From an uncultured Lachnospiraceae bacterium (GTDB lineage: Bacteria > Bacillota > Clostridia > Lachnospirales > Lachnospiraceae): a stretch of 64,000 nt of DNA. The notes beneath the pieces were generated by a model, which saw nothing but the letters and a program-made list of their open reading frames with translations, was not told the DNA's origin and did not search any database. Shown piece after piece: positions 43,599-53,531 of the stretch (position 1 is the stretch's first letter; every line of letters begins with the position of its first letter). The stretch is taken from assembly GCA_947650155.1 (NCBI GenBank), contig CANSUS010000002.1, forward strand, positions 83,981-147,980, in the 5' to 3' direction. The position numbers were made by a program, and so were the translations under genes.

Positions 43599-44930
43599 AT
43601 GATGGAACAGTTGTCTCTTTTTGGAAACGGGAACGATTTGTCCGCACCGTTAGCCAGCCGTATGCGGCCGGAAACATTAGAGGATTATATCGGTCAGAAA
43701 CATTTGCTGGGAGAGGGGAAGATCTTAAGGCAGATCTTACAGAAAGATCAGGTATCATCCATGATTTTCTGGGGACCGCCCGGCGTGGGAAAGACCACCC
43801 TTGCCCGTATCATTGCGAAATATACGAAAGCGGCGTTTGTGGATTTCAGTGCAGTGACAAGCGGAATCAAAGAGATCAAAGAGATTATGAAGCAGGCGGA
43901 AAACGACCGTCAGATGGGACTGAAAACGATTGTCTTTGTAGATGAAATTCATCGATTCAATAAAGCGCAGCAGGACGCCTTTTTACCTTTTGTGGAAAAG
44001 GGAAGTATTATACTGATCGGCGCTACGACGGAAAATCCTTCTTTTGAGATTAATTCCGCGCTCCTGTCCCGCTGTAAGGTATTTGTACTGGAGGCATTGT
44101 CAACAGAAGATCTGACGGAACTTTTAATAAAGACGCTGAACGACAAAAGAGGGCTTAAAAATATGCAGGCTGTCATGGAACGGTCTCTGGCAGAGGTCAT
44201 CGCCGCTTTTGCGAACGGGGATGCAAGGACGGCTTTAAATACGTTGGAGATGGCGGTGTTAAACGGCGAGATGCAGCCGGACGGGAGTATTGTCGTAACA
44301 AAGCAGACGGTAGAGCAGTGTATCGGAAAGAAGACGCTTCTTTATGATAAAAACGGAGAAGAGCATTATAATCTGATCTCAGCGCTGCACAAATCCATGC
44401 GCAATTCCGATCCTGACGCTGCCGTTTACTGGCTTGCGAGGATGCTGGAGGCGGGAGAAGATCCGCTTTATGTGGCAAGAAGACTGGTGCGGTTTGCAAG
44501 CGAAGATATTGGAATAGCGGACTCCCAGGCGCTTACGGTAGCAGTTTCAGCTTATCAGGCGTGTCATTTTAACGGGATGCCGGAATGCGACGTAAATCTG
44601 ACACAGGCAGTCGTTTATTTAAGCATGGCGCCAAAATCCAACGCCCTTTATGCAGCATACGGGAGAGCGAGGGAAGATGCGCGGCACATGTTAAATGAGC
44701 CGGTGCCGCTTCAGATCCGAAACGGCGTAACAGAATTGATGCGTGAACTGCATTATGGGGACGGTTACGAATATGCCCATGATACGAAGGAAAAGGTGAC
44801 CGCCATGAAATGTCTGCCGGAATCGCTTCAGGGAAAAAGGTATTATGAGCCGACGACGCAGGGAAAAGAAGCGGATGTGAAAAAGCGGCTGGAAGAATTG
44901 GAGAAAATCAGAAAGGAACAACATGGGTAA
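43599..44930 (+). CDS. rarA: Replication-associated recombination protein A (AAA+ ATPase)
   Basis: A 443-residue AAA+ protein. I start at 43599 (MMEQLSLFGNGNDLSAPLAS); the longer frame from 43485 overlaps the upstream gene. Walker A is FWGPPGVGKTTLARI, Walker B VFVDEIHRFNKAQQDAFLPF, and the sensor GATTENPSFEINSALLSRC. The C-terminal RarA domain follows (HKSMRNSDPDAAVYWLARML). It acts at stalled replication forks. Its stop overlaps the start of the fbp gene by 8 bp. Confidence 0.95.
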   Translation: MMEQLSLFGNGNDLSAPLASRMRPETLEDYIGQKHLLGEGKILRQILQKDQVSSMIFWGPPGVGKTTLARIIAKYTKAAFVDFSAVTSGIKEIKEIMKQAENDRQMGLKTIVFVDEIHRFNKAQQDAFLPFVEKGSIILIGATTENPSFEINSALLSRCKVFVLEALSTEDLTELLIKTLNDKRGLKNMQAVMERSLAEVIAAFANGDARTALNTLEMAVLNGEMQPDGSIVVTKQTVEQCIGKKTLLYDKNGEEHYNLISALHKSMRNSDPDAAVYWLARMLEAGEDPLYVARRLVRFASEDIGIADSQALTVAVSAYQACHFNGMPECDVNLTQAVVYLSMAPKSNALYAAYGRAREDARHMLNEPVPLQIRNGVTELMRELHYGDGYEYAHDTKEKVTAMKCLPESLQGKRYYEPTTQGKEADVKKRLEELEKIRKEQHG

Positions 44931-46881
44931 AACGGACTTAAAATATTTAAAGAGTTTATCAAATCAATATTCAACCATTGCGGCAGCGGCGACGGAGATT
45001 ATCAATTTACAGGCGATTCTTAGTCTGCCCAAGGGCACGGAGCATTTTATTACAGATATTCACGGAGAATATGAACAATTCCGTCATGTACTGAAAAACG
45101 GTTCCGGCGCGATCAGACGTAAAATAGATGAAGAATTTGGCAATACTTTAAGCGAGGCGGACAAAAAAAGCATTGCGGCGCTGATTTATTATCCGAAAGA
45201 AAAGCTGAAATTAGTACTGGAAGAAGAAAGGGATATGGAAGACTGGTATAAGGTGACGCTTCACAGACTGATCCGGGTCTGTAAAAATGCAGGCTCCAAA
45301 TATACCCGTTCTAAAGTAAGGAAAGCTCTGCCGGGAGATTTTTCTTATATTATGGAAGAGTTATTGAACGGTCATCCGGACATGGCAAATCAGGAAGCGT
45401 ATTATAATGAGATTATATATGCCGTTATAAGAACCGGGAGGGCAAAGGAGCTGATTATTGCCTTCTGCCGTACTATCAGACGTCTGGTAGTGGACCACCT
45501 GCATGTGCTGGGAGATATTTTTGACAGAGGCCCCTATCCCTATCTCGTGATGGATACGCTGACACAGTATCATAATGTGGACGTACAGTGGGGAAACCAC
45601 GATATTTCCTGGATGGGCGCGGCAGCAGGAAATCCTGCCTGTATCGCTACCGTGATCAGAATTTCAGCAAAATACGGAAATCTGAATATGTTAGAGGACG
45701 GTTACGGTATTAATTTAGTACCCCTTGCCCGTTTTGCCATGAAGCAGTACGGAGAGGATAAGTGCGAATGTTTTAAAGTGGATTACAGAGAAGAAAATTA
45801 TGATGTCAGGGATGCCTTTCTGGATGAAAAGATGCATAAGGCGATTACGATCATTCAGCTAAAACTGGAAGGACAGCTGATCCTCAGGCACCCGGAATTT
45901 CACATGGAAGACCGGCTGCTTTTAGATAAGATAGATTTACAGAAAGGGACGGTAAAGATCGACGGGAAAGAATATGAATTAAAGGATCAGAATTTTCCTA
46001 CGTTAAATCCTGCTGACGCATACAGCCTGACGCCGGAGGAAGCGGATGTGGTGGACAGACTTACCTATTCTTTTATGAATTGTGAAAAGCTGCAGAATCA
46101 TGTACGTTTTTTGTACGCAAACGGAGGATTGTATAAAGTTTTTAACGGGAATCTGCTCTATCATGGCTGTGTGCCCATGACAGAAGAGGGTGATTTTGAA
46201 GAAGTGGAGATTTACGGACAAAAATACTGCGGAAGAAAACTGTATGACGTATTGGAAAGCTATGCAAGGAAAGCTTATTATTCCATTGAGCCGGAAGAAA
46301 AGCAGAAAGGGATCGATATTTTGTGGTTCATCTGGTCAAATCGTAATTCTCCGGTTTTCGGAAAAGAAAAAATGACAACTTTTGAGCGGTACTTTGTAGA
46401 AGATAAAACAACCCATACGGAACCGAAAAACCCCTATTATCGTCTGCTGGAAAAAGAGGAGATTGTAAGTAAAATACTGGCGGAATTCGGGCTGAAAGAT
46501 CAGGAGTACGCACATATAATAAACGGTCATATTCCCATAGAATCCAAAAGCGGGGAATCGCCCATCAAATGTAACGGGAAACTGCTCATTATTGACGGCG
46601 GTTTTTCCAAAGCCTATCAGCCCAAGACGGGAATTGCGGGGTATACTCTGATCTATAACTCTTACGGACTTGTGCTGGCAGCGCATGAACCCTTTGAATC
46701 GATAGACAAAGCAGTGAAAGAAGGACAGGATATTCATTCCCATATGCAGCTTGTGCAGCAGGTCATAAAAAGAAAGATGGTAGCGGATACGGATGCCGGA
46801 AAAGAAATGCAGACAAACATCGAAGAACTGGAAGAGCTGCTTTTGGCATACAGGGAAGGACGGATCGTGGAAAAAGGATAG
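44923..46881 (+). CDS. fbp: Class III fructose-1,6-bisphosphatase
   Basis: A 652-residue metal-dependent phosphatase of the Firmicute class III type (Bacillus YydE/Fbp). The calcineurin-like metal motifs are FITDIHGEYEQFRHVL, HVLGDIFDRGPYPYLVMD and VQWGNHDISWMGAAAGN. The C-terminus has INGHIPIESKSGESPIKCNG and LLIIDGGFSKAYQ. It hydrolyses fructose-1,6-bisphosphate in gluconeogenesis. It overlaps rarA by 8 bp, so expression is coupled. No other gluconeogenic gene is adjacent. Confidence 0.96.
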   Translation: MGKTDLKYLKSLSNQYSTIAAAATEIINLQAILSLPKGTEHFITDIHGEYEQFRHVLKNGSGAIRRKIDEEFGNTLSEADKKSIAALIYYPKEKLKLVLEEERDMEDWYKVTLHRLIRVCKNAGSKYTRSKVRKALPGDFSYIMEELLNGHPDMANQEAYYNEIIYAVIRTGRAKELIIAFCRTIRRLVVDHLHVLGDIFDRGPYPYLVMDTLTQYHNVDVQWGNHDISWMGAAAGNPACIATVIRISAKYGNLNMLEDGYGINLVPLARFAMKQYGEDKCECFKVDYREENYDVRDAFLDEKMHKAITIIQLKLEGQLILRHPEFHMEDRLLLDKIDLQKGTVKIDGKEYELKDQNFPTLNPADAYSLTPEEADVVDRLTYSFMNCEKLQNHVRFLYANGGLYKVFNGNLLYHGCVPMTEEGDFEEVEIYGQKYCGRKLYDVLESYARKAYYSIEPEEKQKGIDILWFIWSNRNSPVFGKEKMTTFERYFVEDKTTHTEPKNPYYRLLEKEEIVSKILAEFGLKDQEYAHIINGHIPIESKSGESPIKCNGKLLIIDGGFSKAYQPKTGIAGYTLIYNSYGLVLAAHEPFESIDKAVKEGQDIHSHMQLVQQVIKRKMVADTDAGKEMQTNIEELEELLLAYREGRIVEKG

Positions 46882-46921
46882 ATTTAAAAATAGAATCAGT
46901 CAGAAAGGAACAGCAGGATCG

Positions 46922-48184
46922 ATGATTGAACAATTATTTCATTTTATTGAACAGAGTCCGACCGGATTTCATGCGGTGGATACAATAAAGAATATGCTTA
47001 AAAAAGCAGGGTTTGTACAGCTGAAAGAAGCGGAGGAGTGGCGGATTGCAGGCGGCGGAAAATATTTTGTGATAAGAAATGGGTCTTCTATTGCCGCATT
47101 TACACTGCCGGAAGGGAAAATTATGGGATTCCATATGGCGGCGGCGCATAGTGACTCGCCGGCTTTTAAACTGAAAGAACATCCTGAAATGACAGTAGAG
47201 GATCAGTATGTGAAACTCAACTGTGAAAAATACGGAGGGATGATTCTATCCACGTGGTTAGACAGACCGCTGTCCGTTGCAGGAAGAGTGATTATAAAGG
47301 AAAACGGAGAATTTGTATCCAGACTTGTTAATATAGAGAAAGACCTTTTGATGATTCCCAATGTGGCGATTCATATGAACCGGGATATGAATAAAGGCGT
47401 AGAATATAACCCACAGACAGACATGCTGCCGCTTTATGCGGGAATAGAAAAAAAGGACAGCTTTATGGAAGAAATTGCAGGGGCGGCAGGGGTGAAAAAA
47501 GAGGACATTCTGGGCAGCGATCTGTTTTTATATGTGAGGGAAAAGGGAAAAATATTCGGAGCAGACGGGGAATTTATCTGTGCGCCGAGACTGGATGATC
47601 TGGAATGTGCATATGCTCTGACAGAAGGAATCATACGGGCAGGAAATGCAGAATGCTATGGGAATCTTGCCGTTGTGTTTGATAATGAAGAGGTAGGAAG
47701 CGGGACAAAGCAGGGGGCAGATTCTACATTCCTTTCAGATATCCTGACCCGTGTAAAGGAATCTCTGGGAAAAAATGATTCGTGGCTTTGCCAGAGGATT
47801 GCAAAGAGCTTTATGATTTCTGCTGATAATGCGCATGCGGTGCACCCTAATCATCCGGAAAAGGCGGACCCAACAAACAGGCCTTATCTGAACGGCGGTA
47901 TTGTAATCAAATATCATGGAAGTCAGAAATATACGACGGATGGAGTTTCGTCGGCTGTTATGGAGGACATTTGCAAAAAAGCGGAAGTACCCTGTCAAAA
48001 GTATGCGAACCGCTCGGACATTGCGGGCGGTTCCACACTTGGAAATATATCCGCTGCACATATTTCCGTTGATACGGTAGATATAGGCCTGGCGCAGCTT
48101 GCTATGCATTCGGCATATGAAACAGCAGGTGCAAAGGATATTCAGTATCTTGTAAAAGCGTTAGAAGTTTTCTTCAAATGGTGA
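46922..48184 (+). CDS. M18-family aminopeptidase
   Basis: A 420-residue metallopeptidase. Start ATG 46922 follows AAAGGAACAGC; a longer frame overlapping fbp is rejected. Zinc-ligand and catalytic motifs: GFHMAAAHSDSPAFKLKEH, CAPRLDDLECAYAL, VVFDNEEVGSGTKQGADS, and MISADNAHAVHPNHPEKAD. It should release N-terminal acidic or neutral residues, as for DAP/aminopeptidase I types. The last 24 bp overlap the convergent AraC gene. Confidence 0.95.
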   Translation: MIEQLFHFIEQSPTGFHAVDTIKNMLKKAGFVQLKEAEEWRIAGGGKYFVIRNGSSIAAFTLPEGKIMGFHMAAAHSDSPAFKLKEHPEMTVEDQYVKLNCEKYGGMILSTWLDRPLSVAGRVIIKENGEFVSRLVNIEKDLLMIPNVAIHMNRDMNKGVEYNPQTDMLPLYAGIEKKDSFMEEIAGAAGVKKEDILGSDLFLYVREKGKIFGADGEFICAPRLDDLECAYALTEGIIRAGNAECYGNLAVVFDNEEVGSGTKQGADSTFLSDILTRVKESLGKNDSWLCQRIAKSFMISADNAHAVHPNHPEKADPTNRPYLNGGIVIKYHGSQKYTTDGVSSAVMEDICKKAEVPCQKYANRSDIAGGSTLGNISAAHISVDTVDIGLAQLAMHSAYETAGAKDIQYLVKALEVFFKW

Positions 48185-49147
48185 AGGAATCCGTAATGGC
48201 GCCTTTTGGCTGTAAGCGGAGGAAGGCTGCTTTAGCAGCACTTTATACTGGCTTGGAGTACAACCCAGGTATTTTTTGAATAATTTATTAAAATAGCTTG
48301 CATTATTGAAGCCTACGGAAAGAGCGAGCGTGGACATGCTTTTGGTTTCTTCATCGCCCCGTTTGATCTTTCTGGTTGCTTCAAAAATGCGGTATCGCAT
48401 CACATACTCAATGGGAGTCATATGCAGTGTGCGTTTAAAGCAGCGGCAGCATTCACTTTTACTTACATGAATGGAGTCAGCGATCTCTAACAGACTGACA
48501 GGTTCCATATGATGCTCTTCAATATACATAAGGGCCTGTTTCACCCGTATGGAGTCCAGAGAAGATTCGCTGATGCTGTCCTGATCTGTTATTTTTTCAC
48601 TGGCATAATGTTCTAAAATTCCCGCCCAAAACAGACAGAGTTCTGCCTTTGTGATCAGTTCATAACCGAATTTCCTTGTGAGATTGGCGGCGATTGCATT
48701 GTTAAGATGCTCAATTAATTCTTCCTGCCATTCTACAGACTCTTCCAGTGTGATATATTTCAGGTCAGAAGAACTGAGAATCGGAGTCAGATACAGAGAA
48801 GAAAAATAAGTTGCGCTATAACCCAACAGAAATACGGGGTCAAAAACAAGGGAGTAGAAGGTACACCGTTCGTTGTTGATCGGGCGGAGAGAATGGAGGA
48901 CATTTTGATTGACCATAATTCCACGTCCGGCAGTTAACGGGACAGTAATATTGTCCAGCATTACATTACAATGTCCGCTGTTAATGATGATGATTTCAAT
49001 TTCCTCGTGCCAATGCCAGCGTACAACTCCCGCATACATATTGCTCAGATCCGAAAAGTAAGCGGTGACTGGAAAATCGACATTTTCACTTCTTGCAGGA
49101 ATAAACACGGAATCAGCCTTTGTACCTGCCTGTATTTCTTTTTTCAT
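48161..49147 (-). CDS. AraC-family transcriptional regulator with cupin domain
   Basis: A 328-residue protein. The N-terminal half is a cupin-like sensor domain (YAGVVRWHWHEEIEIIIINS, VNQNVLHSLRPI). The C-terminal half has AraC HTHs (LEIADSIHVSKSECCRCFKR and TLALSVGFNNASYFNKLFKKY, then LGCTPSQYK). Such proteins often sense sugars. The preceding gap (49148-49421, 274 bp) is AT-rich and divergent to tcdA, so a target may lie elsewhere. Confidence 0.93.
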   Translation of the reverse strand: MKKEIQAGTKADSVFIPARSENVDFPVTAYFSDLSNMYAGVVRWHWHEEIEIIIINSGHCNVMLDNITVPLTAGRGIMVNQNVLHSLRPINNERCTFYSLVFDPVFLLGYSATYFSSLYLTPILSSSDLKYITLEESVEWQEELIEHLNNAIAANLTRKFGYELITKAELCLFWAGILEHYASEKITDQDSISESSLDSIRVKQALMYIEEHHMEPVSLLEIADSIHVSKSECCRCFKRTLHMTPIEYVMRYRIFEATRKIKRGDEETKSMSTLALSVGFNNASYFNKLFKKYLGCTPSQYKVLLKQPSSAYSQKAPLRIPSPFEENF

Positions 49148-49421
49148 AAGTACCTCTTTATATTTTAATAAAATAATATATCATTCGTATCCATATTAAA
49201 GACCATAACGGACAAAGATGAAGCGTTAAGATATTTTTATTATATATTATAAATTTGAAAAATTTTAAATTATTTTTGTATCAGAGGGTATGTATTATGC
49301 TAATATAATGTTAATTTACACCAAAAAGAAGGTATAGTCAATTATTTTAAAAAGAACTTAACTTACTTTTATAATAATAAAGAAAAAAGAAAAATAAATT
49401 AGATCAGAAATGAGGTAGATT

Positions 49422-50141
49422 ATGGAGGAACAGTTTTCCAGAACAGCTCTTTTAATAGGAGAGGCGGGGGTGGAAGCATTGCATCATGCCAAAGTGATTA
49501 TTTTTGGAATTGGAGGAGTAGGCGGGTATGTTGCAGAAAGCCTGGCAAGAAGCGGGGTAGGTACGCTCCATTTGGTGGACAGCGATACTGTGGCGCTTAG
49601 CAATATCAATCGTCAGATCATTGCGACGCAAAAAACAATAGGAAGATATAAAGCAGATGTGATGAAAGAGCGCATTTTAGAAATTAATCCGCAGGCTGAC
49701 GTGATAGTGCATAAGTGCTTTTTTTTGCCGGAAACAAAGGAGCTTTTTGATTTTTCACAATATGATTATGTAATAGATGCAGTAGACACTGTGGCTGCTA
49801 AAATTGAAATTATTGTGCGATGTGAAGAAACAGGAACCAGAGTAATCAGCAGCATGGGAGCAGGAAATAAACTGGAAGCGTCTATGCTGGAAGTGGCGGA
49901 TATTTATAAAACTTCGGTATGTCCGCTTGCAAGGGTAATGCGCAGAGAGTTAAAAAAGAGAAATATAAAAAAATGCAAGGTAGTCTATTCCAAAGAAATT
50001 CCGGTTTCTTCCAGTGCAGCCGTTTCTTTAGATAAGAACGCTGGAACGGACAGAAGAACTCCGGGAAGCATTGCTTTTGTACCGGCAGCAGCAGGACTGA
50101 TTATAGCAGGAGAAGTAGTGAAAGATTTAATAAATTGTTGA
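49422..50141 (+). CDS. tcdA: tRNA threonylcarbamoyladenosine dehydratase (TcdA)
   Basis: A 239-residue E1-like/ThiF-fold enzyme. The ATP loop is IIFGIGGVGGYVAESLARSG and the metal-adjacent segment is VDSDTVALSNINRQIIATQ. Later motifs DAVDTVAAKIEIIVRCEETG and SMGAGNKLEASMLEVADIYK fit TcdA. It converts t6A37 of tRNA to its cyclic form. GAGGTAGATT precedes the ATG. It is followed after 122 bp by the Rrf2 gene. Confidence 0.93.
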   Translation: MEEQFSRTALLIGEAGVEALHHAKVIIFGIGGVGGYVAESLARSGVGTLHLVDSDTVALSNINRQIIATQKTIGRYKADVMKERILEINPQADVIVHKCFFLPETKELFDFSQYDYVIDAVDTVAAKIEIIVRCEETGTRVISSMGAGNKLEASMLEVADIYKTSVCPLARVMRRELKKRNIKKCKVVYSKEIPVSSSAAVSLDKNAGTDRRTPGSIAFVPAAAGLIIAGEVVKDLINC

Positions 50142-50263
50142 CAGGCAGGATAAAAGAGAGTAGTATTATAATAATTCATAGAGGAATAGTATGAAAAAAT
50201 GAGGCGTTTATGTTCAGATGAAATGCGAAAAGTATCCGACAAAGCAGATAAGGAGGTATACGT

Positions 50264-50701
50264 TTGAAGATATCTACAAAAGGAAGATATGCATTAAGGC
50301 TTATGCTGGATCTGGCAATGAGCGAAAGCGACGAGCCTGTCAGGGTAAGGGAAATTGCAGGCAGACAGGAAATATCTGATAAGTATTTGGAGCAGATTAT
50401 CTCGATTCTTTCCAAAGCAGGATATGTAAAAAGCATACGGGGACCGCAGGGAGGATACCGTCTTATGAGACCGGCGCACAGCTATACGGTAGGCAGTATT
50501 TTGAGGCTGACCGAAGGGAATTTAAGCCCGGTGGCCTGTCTGGAGGATGAGACAAATCTGTGTACCAGAAAGGAAGAATGTATGACGCTGCCTTTATGGA
50601 AAAAGATAGAGGAGGCAGTCAGGGACGTGGTAGATCATGTTACGCTGCAGGATCTGATTGACTGGCATTATCATAAACAGAGCGATAATTATGTGATATA
50701 A
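50264..50701 (+). CDS. Rrf2-family regulator, IscR/CymR-like, with three cysteines
   Basis: A 145-residue winged-helix protein. The start is TTG at 50264, 7 nt after AAGGAGG. The HTH is VREIAGRQEISDKYLEQIIS and the wing region ILSKAGYVKSIRGPQGGYRL. Three cysteines sit in ACLEDETNLCTRKEECMTLP (spacing C-x7-C-x5-C), close to the IscR cluster spacing C-x5-C-x5-C, so a Fe-S or thiol sensor is plausible. It directly precedes metY (47 bp), suggesting control of sulfur assimilation in response to cysteine or Fe-S status. Confidence 0.9.
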   Translation: MKISTKGRYALRLMLDLAMSESDEPVRVREIAGRQEISDKYLEQIISILSKAGYVKSIRGPQGGYRLMRPAHSYTVGSILRLTEGNLSPVACLEDETNLCTRKEECMTLPLWKKIEEAVRDVVDHVTLQDLIDWHYHKQSDNYVI

Positions 50702-50748
50702 CAGGGAACTGTTCTAAAATAACATATCAGACACAGGGGGAAGAAAGA

Positions 50749-52059
50749 ATGAGTGAAAAAAAGAGCAGAGAACAGAGAAAATTAAGATTTGAGACATTAC
50801 AGATTCATGTGGGGCAGGAGAAGCCGGATGCGGTGACGGATGCAAGAGCGGTTCCGATTTATCAGACGTCTTCTTATGTGTTTCAAAACTGTGATCATGC
50901 GGCGGCACGGTTTGATCTGTCAGACGCGGGGAATATTTACGGCAGGCTGACCAATCCGACGGAGGATGTTTTTGAGCAGAGAATGGCGGCTTTAGAGGGC
51001 GGCGCGGCGGCTTTGGCGGTGGCGTCAGGCGCGGCGGCAATTGCATATACATTTCAAAATCTTGCAAAAGCAGGAGAACATATTGTAGCGGCAAAAAATA
51101 TATACGGCGGCACTTATAATTTGTTAGCGCATACTTTGCCGGACTATGGAATTACGACAACTTTTATTGATATTTTTGAAGAGGGCGCTCTGGAGGCTGC
51201 CATTCAGGAGAATACGAAGGCGGTATTTGTGGAAACGCTTGGAAATCCCAATTCAGATGTGACGGATCTGGAAGAGATTGCCCAAATAACCCATGCCCAT
51301 AAAATTCCTTTGGTAGTTGATAACACTTTTGCCACGCCGTATCTGGTAAGACCGATCGAATACGGGGCTGATATCGTGGTACATTCTGCAACGAAATTTA
51401 TCGGAGGACATGGAACGACAATCGGTGGCGTGATTGTGGACAGCGGAAACTTTGACTGGGAGGCGTCAGGAAAATTTCCATCGCTTACAGAACCCAATCC
51501 CAGCTATCATGGGATCAGTTTTACAAAAGCGGCGGGGAAAGCGGCCTTTGTAACAAAGATCCGTGCGATTCTTCTTCGGGATACGGGAGCTACCCTGTCC
51601 CCTTTCCATGCATTTCTTTTCCTGCAGGGACTGGAAAGTTTGTCTTTGCGCGTGGAACGGCATGTGGAAAATGCGCTTAAAGTCGTAGACTATTTAAAAA
51701 ATCATCCGCTTGTAGAAAAGGTAAACCATCCATCCGTTACGGAAGATGAAAAACAGAAAAGACTGTATGAGAAATATTTTCCGAACGGCGGCGGTTCTAT
51801 TTTCACCTTTGAAATAAAAGGAGGGGAACAGAAAGCAAAAGATTTTATAGACAATCTGGAGTTGTTTTCCCTGCTTGCGAATGTGGCGGATGCAAAATCG
51901 CTCGTCATTCATCCGGCATCTACGACACATTCACAGTTAAATGAGGAAGAGTTAAGGGAGCAGGGGATTCAAAAAAATACAATCCGGCTTTCTATCGGAA
52001 CAGAAAACATTGCGGACATTATTGAGGATCTGGAAGAAGCATTCCGGGCAATTTCGTAA
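50749..52059 (+). CDS. metY: O-acetylhomoserine sulfhydrylase (MetY type)
   Basis: A 436-residue Cys/Met-metabolism PLP enzyme. It opens KLRFETLQIHVGQEKPDAVT. The PLP lysine is in IVVHSATKFIGGHGTTIGGV. Length and the segment YKNAGGTYNLLAHTLPDYGI-like fit MetY more than MetB/CGS. It makes homocysteine from O-acetylhomoserine and sulfide. The Rrf2 gene upstream is a likely regulator. It is convergent with the M50 protease gene 7 bp away. Confidence 0.93.
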   Translation: MSEKKSREQRKLRFETLQIHVGQEKPDAVTDARAVPIYQTSSYVFQNCDHAAARFDLSDAGNIYGRLTNPTEDVFEQRMAALEGGAAALAVASGAAAIAYTFQNLAKAGEHIVAAKNIYGGTYNLLAHTLPDYGITTTFIDIFEEGALEAAIQENTKAVFVETLGNPNSDVTDLEEIAQITHAHKIPLVVDNTFATPYLVRPIEYGADIVVHSATKFIGGHGTTIGGVIVDSGNFDWEASGKFPSLTEPNPSYHGISFTKAAGKAAFVTKIRAILLRDTGATLSPFHAFLFLQGLESLSLRVERHVENALKVVDYLKNHPLVEKVNHPSVTEDEKQKRLYEKYFPNGGGSIFTFEIKGGEQKAKDFIDNLELFSLLANVADAKSLVIHPASTTHSQLNEEELREQGIQKNTIRLSIGTENIADIIEDLEEAFRAIS

Positions 52060-52066
52060 AGGAGAA

Positions 52067-52657
52067 TTAAGCCTTTTTATGCAGGAGTGAAAAGACAATC
52101 CGCCCGCCGCACATGGAAACAATTGTGATGATGTTCCAAAGAATAATGAACCATTGGAAGGACGATGGTATATGCAGTAAAGTGAAAAGATAAACAGCCG
52201 TAAGCAGAAGCCCGGAAATTAAATTAGGAATCCGAAGGCCGGGATATTCATTTATGATAATTTCCATATCGCTTACCAGATAGATACTTCCAATCAGCAG
52301 ATAGCTGACGATTTCCGATAAATGTATCGTTAAGAACATCCACAAAAAGAAAAGCAGATAGGGATTCTCAGGCTTAACGACAGCAATGACCGCACCGCTT
52401 ATTATGCTCCAGAATAAATTGGAGATGATACCGCCATAAGCGGAAATAGTACGCTTTACAGGGGTCAGCGCCTGATATTTATCGATATTTACCGGTCCGG
52501 GCGTAGAGAAGAAAATGTAGGGTTTTACCTGTACATGAATCCAATGGTCTTTACATCCAAACTTGTAGTTAAAAAGCGAATGCCCTATTTCGTGCAGCCA
52601 TACTCCGGCAAATAGCGCTGTATATGCCAATAAAAAATAAATAATCCATTTGATCAT
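52067..52657 (-). CDS. M50-type membrane metalloprotease-like protein
   Basis: A 196-residue integral membrane protein with four to five TM segments. Start 52657 (MIKWIIYFLLAYTALFAGVW) follows AAAGGAGAACTGC; an upstream extension reaches into nadC. The HExxH zinc motif lies in GVWLHEIGHSLFNYKFGC, as in site-2 proteases, but no second conserved NPxxxD segment is obvious. It is 22 bp after nadC on the same strand, so it belongs to the nad operon by position; a functional link is unproven. Confidence 0.75.
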   Translation of the reverse strand: MIKWIIYFLLAYTALFAGVWLHEIGHSLFNYKFGCKDHWIHVQVKPYIFFSTPGPVNIDKYQALTPVKRTISAYGGIISNLFWSIISGAVIAVVKPENPYLLFFLWMFLTIHLSEIVSYLLIGSIYLVSDMEIIINEYPGLRIPNLISGLLLTAVYLFTLLHIPSSFQWFIILWNIITIVSMCGGRIVFSLLHKKA

Positions 52658-52679
52658 AAAGCAGTTCTCCTTTTGCTTT

Positions 52680-53531
52680 TCAGACTGCATGAAGATTCTT
52701 TAAAGATACATCCAGAATCGGCGCTGAATGTGTCAGGGCGCCGCTGGAAATATAGTCTACGCCGATGTCTGCAAGGTGGGCGATATTTTCTTTTGTGACA
52801 TTGCCGGAGCACTCCGTTTCTGCCTTTCCGGCAGCCATTTCCACGGCCTTTTTCATATCTTCCACGCTCATATTATCCAACATAATAATGTCTGCGCCGG
52901 CATCTAAGGCTTCCTGCAGCATTGTCAGATTTTCCACTTCCACTTCGATTTTGCGGACGAAAGGCGCATATTCCTTTGCCATTTCAATTGCTTTTGCCAC
53001 ACCGCCTGCTGCGCCGATATGATTATCTTTGATCAGAATGCCGTCTGAGAGGTTATAACGGTGATTATAACCGCCGCCGACCTTTACGGCATATTTTTCA
53101 AAAATACGCATATTGGGTGTGGTTTTTCTTGTATCAAGCAGTTTGGTTTTGCTGCCTTTTAAAAGATCCGCCACATTTCTTGTATAGGTGGCGATGCCGC
53201 TCATTCGCTGTAAATAGTTTAACGCTGTGCGTTCGCCGGAGAGCAGAGCACGGATATCGCCTGTCACGTCGGCGAGAAGGTCTCCGTTTTTTACAGGGTC
53301 TCCGTCTTTACAATACAGGGTCACATTGGAGGTTTCATCCAAAAGCTGGAACACTCTTTTGAAAACATCAAGGCCTGCTATGACGCCGTCCTGTTTACAA
53401 ATCAGCTGCGCGCTGCCGGCTTTAGGTTCACGCATAACGGCATTGGTAGTTACGTCTTCGCTGGAAATATCTTCTCTGAGAGCCATTAATATAAGCTGGT
53501 CAACATGTAAGGTTGTAGTGATCGGGTTCAT
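52680..53531 (-). CDS. nadC: Nicotinate-nucleotide pyrophosphorylase (quinolinate phosphoribosyltransferase)
   Basis: A 283-residue QPRTase. Signature blocks are SGERTALNYLQRMSGIATYT, LLDTRKTTPNMRIFEKYAVK and GGGYNHRYNLSDGILIKDNH. It converts quinolinate and PRPP to nicotinate mononucleotide. The gene begins 4 bp inside the nadB stop (ATGA), and the operon order on the minus strand is nadA-nadB-nadC. Confidence 0.97.
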   Translation of the reverse strand: MNPITTTLHVDQLILMALREDISSEDVTTNAVMREPKAGSAQLICKQDGVIAGLDVFKRVFQLLDETSNVTLYCKDGDPVKNGDLLADVTGDIRALLSGERTALNYLQRMSGIATYTRNVADLLKGSKTKLLDTRKTTPNMRIFEKYAVKVGGGYNHRYNLSDGILIKDNHIGAAGGVAKAIEMAKEYAPFVRKIEVEVENLTMLQEALDAGADIIMLDNMSVEDMKKAVEMAAGKAETECSGNVTKENIAHLADIGVDYISSGALTHSAPILDVSLKNLHAV

